From G963691835 sp963691835 (GTDB lineage: Bacteria > Pseudomonadota > Alphaproteobacteria > Thalassobaculales > Thalassobaculaceae), in NCBI GenBank assembly GCA_963691835.1, contig OY829383.1, positions 2,914,001 through 2,978,000 of the forward strand: a DNA stretch of 64,000 nucleotides. Direction: 5' to 3'. Under the pieces are notes generated by a model, which was given only the letters and a program-made list of their open reading frames with translations, did no database searches and had not been told where the DNA came from. The translations under genes and the position numbers were made by a program. This document shows, one piece after another, positions 26,943 through 35,488 of the stretch. Positions within the stretch are counted from its first letter, which is position 1; every line of letters begins with the position of its first letter.

Positions 26943-27031
26943 TCCCTCAGCCTTTCCGTTGCGCTGAATTCTTGAACGCGGGGCGCGATTGGGTCATCGG
27001 TTGCGCGCATCCGCTAGGCGACACTCATAGT

Positions 27032-27060
27032 CTTGCGATATCACGAACTGCGCCTCATAT
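27032..27060 (+). promoter_or_regulatory. Predicted sigma-32 promoter of htpG
   Basis: CTTGCGA (27032-27038) and CCTCATAT (27053-27060) are 14 nt apart. They match the sigma-32 consensus (CTTGAAA and CCCCATNT) at 5/7 and 7/8 positions, with a permitted spacer. Transcription would start near 27068, about 50 nt before the ATG. It fits the adjacency of rpoH at 16649. Confidence 0.6.
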
Positions 27061-27118
27061 GAGCGCGAAATTGGACCATGACGTGGTGGTCCTCGCAGAA
27101 AATTGGAGTCGAATACAC

Positions 27119-29017
27119 ATGGCCGCCGAGAAACGTTCCTTTCAGGCTGAAGTCAGCAAGCTCTTACACATCGTTGCAAACTCCCTCTACAGCGAGCGGG
27201 AGGTGTTCCTTAGAGAGCTGATTTCCAACGCCTCGGACGCCTGCGACAAACTGCGCTACATGGCGCTGACCCAACCGGATCTCGCGGCGGGCGACGCCGA
27301 TTACCGGGTCGACCTGACCATCGATAAAGATGCAGGCACGCTGACAATCTCCGACAACGGCGTCGGTATGGCCGAGGAAGAGATCCACGAGAACCTGGGA
27401 ACGATCGCCCGATCCGGCACCGAAGCCTTTGTCGCAGGGCTCAAGGACGGAGACGAGGGGGCTGATGTCAGCCAGATCGGCCGGTTCGGTGTCGGTTTTT
27501 ATTCAGCTTTCATGGTCGCCGAAAAAGTCGAGGTGATGAGCCGCAAGGCCGGTGAGGATACGGCGCACCGTTGGGTGTCGGATGGCCTTGGCGAGTACAC
27601 CGTGGAGCCAGTCGAGAAGGCGTCGCGCGGTACCATGATTACGCTGCACCTGAAGGACGATGCGAAGGAGTATCTGGAAGAGGCTCGACTGGGCACGGTG
27701 GTTAAGACCTACTCCGACCACATCCAGATCCCTGTGCGATTGGTCAAATCCGAAGGCGAGCCGGAGCGGCTCAATCAGGCCTCCGCTCTGTGGGCGCGCT
27801 CGAAGTCCGAGATCGATGACGCGCAGTATGCGGAGTTCTACAAGCACGTCTCCCACGCATTCGATGACCCCTGGCTCACCGTGCATTGGCGTGCGGAGGG
27901 GGTGATCGAATACGCATCGCTGCTATTCGTGCCCACAAGCCGGCCGTTCGATCTGTTCCACCCGGAACGGAAGCACCGGGTAAAGCTTTACGTGAAGCGC
28001 GTCTTTATCACCGACGATTGCGAGGGTCTGGTTCCCTCCTGGCTCCGCTTCATCAAAGGAGTGATCGACTGCGAGGATCTACCGCTCAACGTCAGCCGTG
28101 AGATGCTGCAGAACAATCCGGTCGTCTCGAAGATCGGTACCGCACTGACCAAGCGGATGCTGAATGAGCTGAAGGCGAAGGCCGAGGATGATCCCGAGAG
28201 CTACAAGACGTTCTGGGAGAACTTCGGCGCAGTCCTGAAAGAAGGTCTTTATGCGGATGCGGGCGACCACAAGGCCGCGTTGCTTGGTCTCTCCCGCTTC
28301 AAGTCGACCGCAGGCGACGACCTCGTATCTCTCGCGGACTACATGGGGCGCATGAAGGAGGGCCAGGAGGCGATCTACTACATCGTCGGCGAAAGCGAGG
28401 ACACGATCCGGTCCTCGCCCCATCTGGAAGGCTACAGGGCGAAAGGTGTGGAAGTGCTTCTCCTCTCGGATCCGATCGACGACTTCTGGGTCTCGATGAT
28501 GTTCGAGGGGTACGAGGGCAAGCAGTTCCAATCCGTGACACGTGGGGCCGCTGACCTGGACAAGGTTGCGGCGGCCTCGGACCCCGAGAAGACGGACGAG
28601 GAAAAGTCCGAAGAGACCGCTGAGGAAACCGCGCCGGATTTGGCACCTCTTGTTGCGTCCCTGAAACTGGCCCTTGGAGAGAAGGTGAAGGATGTGCGCG
28701 TGTCCCAACGCCTGACGGACAGCGCCGTCTGTCTGGTGGCTGATGAGGGCGATATGGACATGAACCTGGAGCGCATGCTGCGCCAGCATAAGCAGGTGGA
28801 GACCGCGTCCAGCCGCATTCTGGAGATAAACCCGGGACACACGGTGATCAAAGGACTGAACGACCGTGTGAAGGGCGGCAAGAGCGGCGGCGAGATTGAA
28901 GACGCAGCCTATCTGCTGCTTGACCAAGCCAGAATTCTCGATGGCGATCCCCCCCTGGACCCGCTGGCCTTCTCAAGGCGGCTTGCGTTGATGATGTCCA
29001 AGGGACTCTCGGCATAA
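27119..29017 (+). CDS. htpG: Molecular chaperone HtpG (Hsp90)
   Basis: A 632-aa Hsp90. N-terminal ATPase motifs include ELISNASDACDKLRYMAL (about residues 37-54), DNGVGM and GRFGVGFYSAFMVAEKV. The middle domain contains LPLNVSREMLQNN. The C-terminal dimerisation domain is complete. The ATG at 27119 has GGAG about 11 nt upstream and matches the family's usual start (MAAEKRSFQAEV). The frame extends upstream to 26876 but that stretch is not Hsp90-like. A heat-shock-type promoter lies directly upstream. Confidence 0.95.
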   Translation: MAAEKRSFQAEVSKLLHIVANSLYSEREVFLRELISNASDACDKLRYMALTQPDLAAGDADYRVDLTIDKDAGTLTISDNGVGMAEEEIHENLGTIARSGTEAFVAGLKDGDEGADVSQIGRFGVGFYSAFMVAEKVEVMSRKAGEDTAHRWVSDGLGEYTVEPVEKASRGTMITLHLKDDAKEYLEEARLGTVVKTYSDHIQIPVRLVKSEGEPERLNQASALWARSKSEIDDAQYAEFYKHVSHAFDDPWLTVHWRAEGVIEYASLLFVPTSRPFDLFHPERKHRVKLYVKRVFITDDCEGLVPSWLRFIKGVIDCEDLPLNVSREMLQNNPVVSKIGTALTKRMLNELKAKAEDDPESYKTFWENFGAVLKEGLYADAGDHKAALLGLSRFKSTAGDDLVSLADYMGRMKEGQEAIYYIVGESEDTIRSSPHLEGYRAKGVEVLLLSDPIDDFWVSMMFEGYEGKQFQSVTRGAADLDKVAAASDPEKTDEEKSEETAEETAPDLAPLVASLKLALGEKVKDVRVSQRLTDSAVCLVADEGDMDMNLERMLRQHKQVETASSRILEINPGHTVIKGLNDRVKGGKSGGEIEDAAYLLLDQARILDGDPPLDPLAFSRRLALMMSKGLSA

Positions 29018-29097
29018 AAGAGTGCGCGGGTCCCGGTTGACGGGGGGGCACCTTGGGCTCATTGTTATTCTATGGGACCTTGTTTGGGAGACCTGCG

Positions 29098-29259
29098 ATG
29101 ACTCGTGTGATTACCCCTGCCCTTGCTGTTGCGTTTGCCCTTTCGGTTGCGTCCGCCCCCGCTTTCGCGTGTGGGTGGAGCACGAAGACCGCAACGAAGA
29201 CCAGCCCGATGCAGACTGTTATGACGCCTGCACCGACTCCGCCAAAGACTGGCGGCTGA
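29098..29259 (+). CDS. Small secreted peptide (53 aa)
   Basis: The signal peptide covers residues 1-25 and ends SAPAFA, with one Cys directly after the predicted cleavage site. The mature part is Thr/Pro-rich (TKTSPMQTVMTPAPTPPKT). GGGAG lies about 7 nt before the ATG at 29098. I recall similar tiny Cys/Thr-rich secreted peptides in alphaproteobacteria but no function. It is 80 nt downstream of htpG. Confidence 0.6.
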   Translation: MTRVITPALAVAFALSVASAPAFACGWSTKTATKTSPMQTVMTPAPTPPKTGG

Positions 29260-29276
29260 TCTCAGACATATCGTAC

Positions 29277-29304
29277 GGATGGCGGAGTCCTCGCTCCGCC
29301 GTCC
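29277..29304 (+). terminator. Hairpin after the small secreted peptide gene
   Basis: GGATGGCGGAG (29277-29287) pairs with CTCCGCCGTCC (29294-29304), an 11-bp stem with one T-G wobble and a 6-nt loop. The T-tract is weak (GTTTCG), but the position 17 nt after a stop supports transcription end. Confidence 0.5.
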
Positions 29305-29480
29305 GTTTCGAGTGTGAAGTTTAGTTTTTCTTTTCGTTCTTTGTGCGTTTATCCGTGCCAATGACTTGAGTGATGGTTATAGTCATAGGCCCTCTTCGTG
29401 CATGGTATGCACGTTTAAGGATTAGTTAACCAAAGTCGCTCCATTACATGTGGACGGCTTGAGTCTTACGATTTGTGCCC

Positions 29481-29852
29481 ATGACGTCGACAGTTGTGCC
29501 TTTGGAGTCTGTTGCGCGGACCCGCCTGATAGCCGCGATAAGCCGGCAGCTGACTGGCATGGTATCGTCTGTCGCGGACGACGTAGCGCAGAACCGGGAC
29601 GCGGAATCGGGTGTCCCAGGCGGCGGCTTCCTCGCCTACTCCCTAACGAACGACGATGGTGCGCTTCTGAAGAGCACGCACGCCAATGACCACTCCGTCA
29701 GCGTGGAAGACATGCAGTCGACGATCGGTTGGTCCACCCTGGCAAGCCATTGTGATCGGTTGCAGCTTCGACTTCGGGTAGAAGAGCACTACTATACTGA
29801 TGAGCCGGAGTTGACGAAGATCTACCGAGTGGTGATCGATGGCTGGGAGTAA
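29481..29852 (+). CDS. Hypothetical protein upstream of pentapeptide protein
   Basis: A 123-aa protein (125 if the GTG at 29475 is used). It has no signal peptide and no membrane segment. The polar, acidic C-terminal half contains RLQLRLRVEEHYYTDEPELTK. It is not a family I recognise. It is 36 nt upstream of the pentapeptide gene on the same strand and probably co-transcribed. Base composition matches its neighbours. Confidence 0.55.
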   Translation: MTSTVVPLESVARTRLIAAISRQLTGMVSSVADDVAQNRDAESGVPGGGFLAYSLTNDDGALLKSTHANDHSVSVEDMQSTIGWSTLASHCDRLQLRLRVEEHYYTDEPELTKIYRVVIDGWE

Positions 29853-29888
29853 CGCGATGAGCCGGGATGTCGGACGGAGGGTGCGGTT

Positions 29889-31184
29889 ATGCTGACGCCC
29901 GAAGAAGTCCTGGCAATGATCGCCAGCCATGAGAAATGGCTGCAGCGAAAAACCGGTGGTGCGCGGGCGGATCTGGCAGGTGCCAATCTTGCTAACTTCC
30001 AGCTTTCCCGAATGAACCTGCAGTCGGCCAAGCTGTCGGGGGCCAATCTCGCGAACAGCAAGATGGTCCGGACGGATCTCTCATACGCCGATCTGTTTTG
30101 CGCCAATCTCGATGGCTCGGAGATGCGGGACGCCCAGTTGATGCGGGCGGATCTCAGGGGCGCGTCGATCCGAGGGGCGACGCTTGCCGGCGCCAATCTG
30201 AAAGAAGCCGATCTGCGCGGGGGCGCTCTGATCAGCGACAACGCCGCCGTCGGGGCGACCCAGCTTCGCGCGAACCTCTCCCGCTCCGACATGGACGAGG
30301 CGGATCTGGCGGCGGCCAATCTCGCCGGCACGAACCTGACAGACTCCTCGATGGTTGGCGCCAATCTGACGAAGACGCTGCTCTGCGGCGCCAATCTCAC
30401 CGGCGTCAATCTGGAGGGCGGCGACCTCACCGGGGCCGACCTTTCCGGAGCGAACCTCACGGGTGCGCGCATCGTCGGCGCGCAGTTGCAGGAGGCCAAT
30501 CTTTCCGGCGCCACACTGGACGGCACTGTGATGCAACAGTCCGATTTGGCCGGTGCCGTGTTGGAGAATGTTGATCTCTCAAAGGCCGACCTCACCGGTG
30601 CCAACCTCATGGGGGGGCGCGGTCAGAGGTCCAGGAGCATCCGCGACATCGTCAACGAGCACGAGATCTGGATTCGGGAGCAAGGGCGCGGCGGTACGCG
30701 GGCCAAGCTTGCGGGCACGGATATGTCCGGCATTGACCTCAGCGACGTGAATCTGTCCGGCGCAGATCTCCGGGATGCCAATCTCGCCGGTGCCAAGCTG
30801 CGGCGCACCGGGCTTGTGATGACGAACCTGTCGGGCGCAAACCTGGCGGGGGCGGACCTCCGGGACTGTGACCTGGACGGCGCGAACCTTGCCAACGCGG
30901 ACCTATCCGGCGCGCGGATCTCGGGGGGGAGCTTCTTCCCGGTTGAGATCAAAGACAATGACGGCTTGCCGACGGGCCGCCTTTGGCCAGCCAATCTGAG
31001 AGGCGCGATCTTCAAGAAAGCCGATCTGACTCAGGCCCGTTTCCAGGAGGCCAAGGTCGATGATGCGGACTTCTCGGAAGCCCGCCTGCTTGGCGCCACC
31101 TTCATCGATGTGGATTTGCGCAACGCCACGATTGACCGGGCGAAGATTAAGATCCGGTCGAAGTCTCTCGACCGGGTCTCATAG
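29889..31184 (+). CDS. Pentapeptide-repeat protein with two repeat blocks
   Basis: A 431-aa protein built from A(D/N)LXX repeats that would fold into a right-handed quadrilateral beta-helix. There are two blocks, about residues 25-235 and 270-420. Each is introduced by a similar cap, HEKWLQRKTGGARADLAG and HEIWIREQGRGGTRAKLAG, indicating internal duplication. No signal peptide or enzymatic domain is visible. Some pentapeptide proteins protect DNA gyrase by mimicking DNA, but most have no known role. Confidence 0.85.
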   Translation: MLTPEEVLAMIASHEKWLQRKTGGARADLAGANLANFQLSRMNLQSAKLSGANLANSKMVRTDLSYADLFCANLDGSEMRDAQLMRADLRGASIRGATLAGANLKEADLRGGALISDNAAVGATQLRANLSRSDMDEADLAAANLAGTNLTDSSMVGANLTKTLLCGANLTGVNLEGGDLTGADLSGANLTGARIVGAQLQEANLSGATLDGTVMQQSDLAGAVLENVDLSKADLTGANLMGGRGQRSRSIRDIVNEHEIWIREQGRGGTRAKLAGTDMSGIDLSDVNLSGADLRDANLAGAKLRRTGLVMTNLSGANLAGADLRDCDLDGANLANADLSGARISGGSFFPVEIKDNDGLPTGRLWPANLRGAIFKKADLTQARFQEAKVDDADFSEARLLGATFIDVDLRNATIDRAKIKIRSKSLDRVS

Positions 31185-31203
31185 ATTTCTCGAGTCTTTT
31201 GGG

Positions 31204-32283
31204 TCAGTCGCCCCTGGCGCTTGACGCCACCGCACGGCAAGCCGCGATCGCTTCGTCGATCATGTCTGTGGTCACGTCCAAGTGGGTGACCGCGCGCAGG
31301 CGATACACACCTTGCGGGCCAATTCTGACATCGTGCTCGGCCAGGAGCCGCTTCGAGAAGGTCGCGGCGTCGATGGACAGGCCGTCGACCTCGAAGAACA
31401 GAATGTTCGTCTCCACCCGGGTTGGATCGATCTTGATCCCTTCGATCTGTGCGAGGCCTTGGGCCAACCGCCGGGCGTTTTCGTGATCCTGGGCGAGGCG
31501 GTCCACATGGTTTTCAAGTGCGTAGACACCGGCCGCGGCGATGATTCCCGCCTGACGCATGGCCCCGCCAAACTGATGCTTGATCGGCCAGCAAGACTCG
31601 ATGAAATCCTTTGATCCTGCGAGGACGCCGCCAACCGGACAACCCAACCCTTTGGAAAGATCGATCCAGACGCTGTCACAGGGGGCGGCATATTCCGCAG
31701 TCGACGTGCCGGATGCGACGACCGCGTTCAAGAGCCGCGCGCCGTCCATGTGGACCGGGATGCCGCGGTCTTTCGCAACGGAAGACACTTCCTTCAGTTG
31801 CTCGATGGGCCATACGGTGCCGCCTCCCATGTTGGCGGTGTTCTCCACGCTCACCAGCGCGGTACGCTGCATGTGATGACCATGGCCTGGACGGATCGCG
31901 GCCTTGAGTTGTTCGCCGGTGAACAGGCCCTTGTCGCCGTCGATCGGCCAGCACATCACGCCGGAAAGTGCCGCCGGGCCGCCGACTTCGAAGTGCAGCG
32001 CGTGCGATGTCTTGTCCAACGCGATCTCTTGCCCGGGCTTGCACCAGACCCGGTAGGCGATTTCGTTACACATGGTACCGGAAGGCAAGAAGATCGCGGC
32101 CTCCTTGCCGCTCAGCTCCGCCATCATCGCACAGAGCCGGTTGACCGTCGGATCCTCGCCCGCTTGCTCGTTACCGACGTCGGCATGTGCCATGGCGTGG
32201 CGCATCTCCGGTGTCGGAAGGGTCGTGGTGTCCGAGTACAGGTCGATACGCGGCCGGGCGGGAGTGTCGGGGCTGGTCACCAT
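31204..32283 (-). CDS. Low-specificity L-threonine aldolase
   Basis: A 359-aa PLP enzyme of the beta-eliminating-lyase/threonine aldolase family, which splits L-threonine or L-allo-threonine to glycine and acetaldehyde. Landmarks are DLYSDTTTLPTPEMRHAM (about residues 13-30), FLPSGTMCNEIA, VHMDGARLLNA (PLP Asp region) and DLSKGLGCPVGG, which holds the Schiff-base Lys. I start at the ATG 32283 because AAGG lies 8 nt upstream, while the longer frame to 32397 is not family-like. Confidence 0.9.
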   Translation of the reverse strand: MVTSPDTPARPRIDLYSDTTTLPTPEMRHAMAHADVGNEQAGEDPTVNRLCAMMAELSGKEAAIFLPSGTMCNEIAYRVWCKPGQEIALDKTSHALHFEVGGPAALSGVMCWPIDGDKGLFTGEQLKAAIRPGHGHHMQRTALVSVENTANMGGGTVWPIEQLKEVSSVAKDRGIPVHMDGARLLNAVVASGTSTAEYAAPCDSVWIDLSKGLGCPVGGVLAGSKDFIESCWPIKHQFGGAMRQAGIIAAAGVYALENHVDRLAQDHENARRLAQGLAQIEGIKIDPTRVETNILFFEVDGLSIDAATFSKRLLAEHDVRIGPQGVYRLRAVTHLDVTTDMIDEAIAACRAVASSARGD

Positions 32284-32426
32284 GACGGGGCCTTTCTCGG
32301 CAAAGCGGGTGTTGTCGATATGAGCGGACGCAAAGAAGCGGCGTGCGGTCTGTCGCAGCAATGGCCTGAGATTGATCCGGCACCGCCGCGACCCCACGTT
32401 AGCAAAGGTGACACTGGAGGGAAGCC

Positions 32427-32849
32427 TTGGCGGAGAACGACAAGATCATTTTGGGATCCACAAGCGATGTGACCCCTCGTGGCAATCTGCCATTCAGGCT
32501 CAGCCTCGCCGAATTCGACAGTGTCGCCATACACATCGTCTATGCGCTCTATGGGGCTGCTTTGTTGTCGGCCGTGCCGTCGATCCTGGGCGTGATCCTG
32601 GCCTACCTCAAACGGCCGGAGATACGGGGGTCGTGGCTTGAGAGCCATGCCACATGGCAGATCCGGACGTTCTGGATCACGTTCATCCTTGGCATCCTGT
32701 CCGCGGTTCTGGCCGCGACATTCATTCTGTTGCCGATCGCTTGGCTCGTGGCCTCCGTCGCGTGGTGTCTCTTTGCGTGGCGGGTGCTGAAAGGATGGCT
32801 CGCGATGGGACGCGAGGACGCGATCAGAAATCCCGAAGGTCTTCTCTGA
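32427..32849 (+). CDS. Small membrane protein, DUF4870-like
   Basis: A 140-aa protein with three hydrophobic segments (about residues 35-60, 78-100, 103-122). The conserved-looking loop SHATWQIRTFWITFILG, with a following WRVLKGWLAM, matches the COG3671/DUF4870-type small membrane proteins. The start is a TTG at 32427, 6 nt after GGAGG, so the unusual start codon is well supported. The function is unknown. It is divergent from the threonine aldolase. Confidence 0.7.
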   Translation: MAENDKIILGSTSDVTPRGNLPFRLSLAEFDSVAIHIVYALYGAALLSAVPSILGVILAYLKRPEIRGSWLESHATWQIRTFWITFILGILSAVLAATFILLPIAWLVASVAWCLFAWRVLKGWLAMGREDAIRNPEGLL

Positions 32850-33174
32850 CCCCTGGTCTATCGGAGAGGTCGATATTCGGCGTCTTTCTTGACGTTCAGC
32901 CCCTAGCCCCCGCGGCAAACCGTCATATTTTAGATCCCGACCTTTCCCAAAGGGTGGTCAAGGGAGGTTTGTGTTGCGGTGCATTCATATTCGTAAGTCG
33001 CTGGAATACTGAGAGATGAGGGTCAGGTCCGGCGAAATGTTACGCGGATGCGAAAGGCAAGCCTTTACCTATGGGTTTGGGTCAGTATGATCACCGCGCC
33101 AAATCGTAGGGGTTGCCTGGGCAACGATGACCAGAGCAGTGCCTGAGAGGCCTAAAAGCAGGGAGCTTACGAGA
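32850..33174. promoter_or_regulatory. Upstream region of the TRAP operon
   Basis: A non-coding gap of 325 bp. An imperfect dyad, GACC-tttcccaaagggt-GGTC, lies at 32939-32959. No consensus sigma-70 or sigma-54 promoter is obvious. The strong ribosome site GGGAG lies 10 nt before the binding-protein ATG. I see no other feature. Confidence 0.35.
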
Positions 33175-34272
33175 ATGAAACGTCGTGAATTCATCAAGGG
33201 TGCCGGCATTGCCGCCGCCGGTGGCGTCGCCGCGTCATCCACGCTGGCCGCGCCGGCGATCGCGCAAGAGCGCATCGAGATGGTCATGGTCTCCACTTGG
33301 GGCCGGGATTTCCCGGGTCTGGGCACCGGCGCGCAGCGTCTGGCGCAGAAGATCCAGGACACCTCTGATGGCCGCATCCAGGTTCAGTACTTCGCCGCTG
33401 GTGAGCGGGTCGGCGCGTTTGACGTGTTCGACGAAGTTGCTTCGGGTAACGCCCAGGCCTACCACGCTGCCGACTATTACTGGAAAGGCAAGCACCCGGG
33501 CTGGGCGTACTTCACGTCCGTTCCGTTCGGTCTGACCGAGAACGAGATGGGTGCGTGGATCAACTTCATGGGCGGCCAGGAGCTCTGGGACGAGCTCGCA
33601 GGTGAGTTCGGCCTGAAGTGCCTCGCGTCGGGCAACACCGGCGTCCAGATGGGCGGCTGGTTCAACAAGGAGATCAACTCCGCCGACGACCTCAAGGGCC
33701 TGAAGATGCGTATTCCGGGCCTTGGCGGCGACGTCATGGCGAAGCTGGGCGCATCGCCGGTGTCCCTCCCGGGCGGTCAGATCTATGAGAACCTCGTCTC
33801 TGGCGCGATCGACGCGACCGAGTGGGTCGGCCCGTGGAACGACTACTTCTACAAGTTCTACGAAGCCGCCAAGTTCTACTACTATCCGGGCATGCATGAG
33901 CCGGGCGGGTACAACTCCCTGGGCATGAACAAGTCCTGGTGGGAAAGCCTGTCGCGCGCCGATCAGATGATCATCGAGGCGTGTGCCGCTCAGGCGAACG
34001 ATCTGGCGATGGCCGAGTACAACGCCAACAACGGTACGTTCCTCTCCAAGCTCGTCAACGAGCACGGCGTCGTCCTGAAAGAGTTCAACGACGATGTCTA
34101 CGATGCGTTCGGCGACGGTGCGGAAGAGGTCTACGCCGAGGCGCGGGCCCACAGTGAGCTGGCCAACCGTATCCACGAGAGCTTTGCCGCTGCGCGGGCC
34201 GATGTCGGTGCGTGGATGAAGCTCTCCGAGGGCGGCTACTACGCCCAGCGGAACCGGGTCCTGGGCCTCTAA
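33175..34272 (+). CDS. TRAP transporter substrate-binding protein (TakP/FcbT1-like)
   Basis: A 365-aa DctP-family periplasmic receptor. The N-terminus has a twin-arginine-type signal (KRREFIKGAG, then a hydrophobic run ending AAPAIA), so it is probably exported folded. YHAADYYWKGKHPGWAYFTS and GGWFNKEINSADDLKGLKMRIPG resemble the TRAP mannitol/chloroaromatic and alpha-keto-acid group. Ligands of such proteins are carboxylates such as keto acids or lactate; which one here is unknown. It is first in a three-gene transport operon and is followed by a hairpin before the permeases. Confidence 0.9.
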   Translation: MKRREFIKGAGIAAAGGVAASSTLAAPAIAQERIEMVMVSTWGRDFPGLGTGAQRLAQKIQDTSDGRIQVQYFAAGERVGAFDVFDEVASGNAQAYHAADYYWKGKHPGWAYFTSVPFGLTENEMGAWINFMGGQELWDELAGEFGLKCLASGNTGVQMGGWFNKEINSADDLKGLKMRIPGLGGDVMAKLGASPVSLPGGQIYENLVSGAIDATEWVGPWNDYFYKFYEAAKFYYYPGMHEPGGYNSLGMNKSWWESLSRADQMIIEACAAQANDLAMAEYNANNGTFLSKLVNEHGVVLKEFNDDVYDAFGDGAEEVYAEARAHSELANRIHESFAAARADVGAWMKLSEGGYYAQRNRVLGL

Positions 34273-34290
34273 GACCCCCGGAAATGAACA

Positions 34291-34317
34291 GCGGCGGACG
34301 AGCCTCTCGTCCGCCGC
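34291..34317 (+). terminator. Hairpin between TRAP receptor and permease genes
   Basis: A perfect 12-bp stem, GCGGCGGACGAG (34291-34302) with CTCGTCCGCCGC (34306-34317), and a CCT loop, 18 nt after the receptor stop, followed by ACCTCTTTCG. It lies in the same place as the hairpin after the ABC binding-protein gene at 9861. Confidence 0.6.
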
Positions 34318-34408
34318 ACCTCTTTCGTGACGATGTTTGCGCCACGAAACACTTCCTTATTTGCAGATCGGTGGCGCCGAGCAGCCGCCAACCAGCCAGG
34401 GACGGACT

Positions 34409-35443
34409 ATGAGCACGGCTTCGTTGGATATGCCTGGGGATGCCGGCAGCACCTTCTGGCTGCGGGTTCTCGGATGGGCGTCGGTCTATGTGACGCTGGT
34501 CTACGTGTTGAACAACTATCTGTCTTTCTGGCAGGACTGGCCGGGTGTTTTCGCCGCATTCTCCGCGATCGGCCTCTTATCCGCTCAGATGGCGAAGCCG
34601 GCCGAAGGCATGGGCCTTCTCTTGGCGGCATTTCAGACCCTTTTGTATGTCGCGGCGGTTGCCGCCGCCTATGTCTATGTCGTCCGCACGCCCGCTCGGC
34701 TTGTCAGGGCCGATGCCGAGGCCATGGCCGGACTGACCAACTACATCGTCCGGGCCGCGTTCTGGGCGGTTCTTTTGATCGGCGTCGCGGACGCGATCAT
34801 CTCCTTTCTCCGGGTTGAGAACATGCTCCCCGGTCTCGTCGGTGAGGAGATGGCGAAGCAGCTTGGGCGGTCGCGGTTCCGCGGGCCCTACATTCACTTC
34901 CCGCTGCTCGTCGTGGCCCTGTTCGTCGCCACCCGCGTGAAGTCGCTGGGCTTTCAGTGGCTCGCTCTTTTGGTGGTGGTCGCCGAACTCTTCATCGTCC
35001 TGAGCCGTTTCGTTTTCTCATACGAGCAGGCCTTCCAGGGCGATCTCGTCCGGTTCTGGTATGGCGCGCTGTTCCTGTTCGCGAGTGCGTACACTCTGTT
35101 CGAGGATGGTCATGTCAGGGTCGACGTGCTCTATGCCGGGTTCTCGGACCGTGCGAAATCCATGGTGAACATCTGGGGCTCAATCCTTCTCGGCATCACG
35201 CTGTGTTGGACGATTCTGATCTTCGGCATGTGGAACAAGTCGAGCATCGTCAATAGCGCGCTCTTGGCCTATGAGGTGTCGCAGTCCGGCTTCGGCATGT
35301 ACGTGAAGTACTGGATGGCCGGTTTCCTCGCGGTGTTTGCCATCACCATGAACTTCCAGTTCACCAGCTATGCGCTGGAGAGTCTCGCGAACCTTCGCAA
35401 TGAGCCCGGCAGGCGAGAGATCGCCACCGTCGGTGGCCACTAA
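34409..35443 (+). CDS. TRAP transporter small permease (DctQ), enlarged
   Basis: A 344-aa protein, about twice the usual DctQ length. The C-terminal part (about residues 170-340) has the DctQ layout of four helices with the segment FASAYTLFEDGHVRVDVLYAGFSDRAK. The N-terminal half adds about four further hydrophobic helices (about 15-35, 43-58, 62-85, 108-130). The ATG at 34409 is preferred over the frame from 34337. The extra half may be a second membrane module; together with the enlarged DctM it makes this TRAP system atypical. Confidence 0.85.
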   Translation: MSTASLDMPGDAGSTFWLRVLGWASVYVTLVYVLNNYLSFWQDWPGVFAAFSAIGLLSAQMAKPAEGMGLLLAAFQTLLYVAAVAAAYVYVVRTPARLVRADAEAMAGLTNYIVRAAFWAVLLIGVADAIISFLRVENMLPGLVGEEMAKQLGRSRFRGPYIHFPLLVVALFVATRVKSLGFQWLALLVVVAELFIVLSRFVFSYEQAFQGDLVRFWYGALFLFASAYTLFEDGHVRVDVLYAGFSDRAKSMVNIWGSILLGITLCWTILIFGMWNKSSIVNSALLAYEVSQSGFGMYVKYWMAGFLAVFAITMNFQFTSYALESLANLRNEPGRREIATVGGH

Positions 35444-35488
35444 ATCCCTTCAGTTCCGCGCATCCTGGGTCGAAAGTACCGGTAAGCC

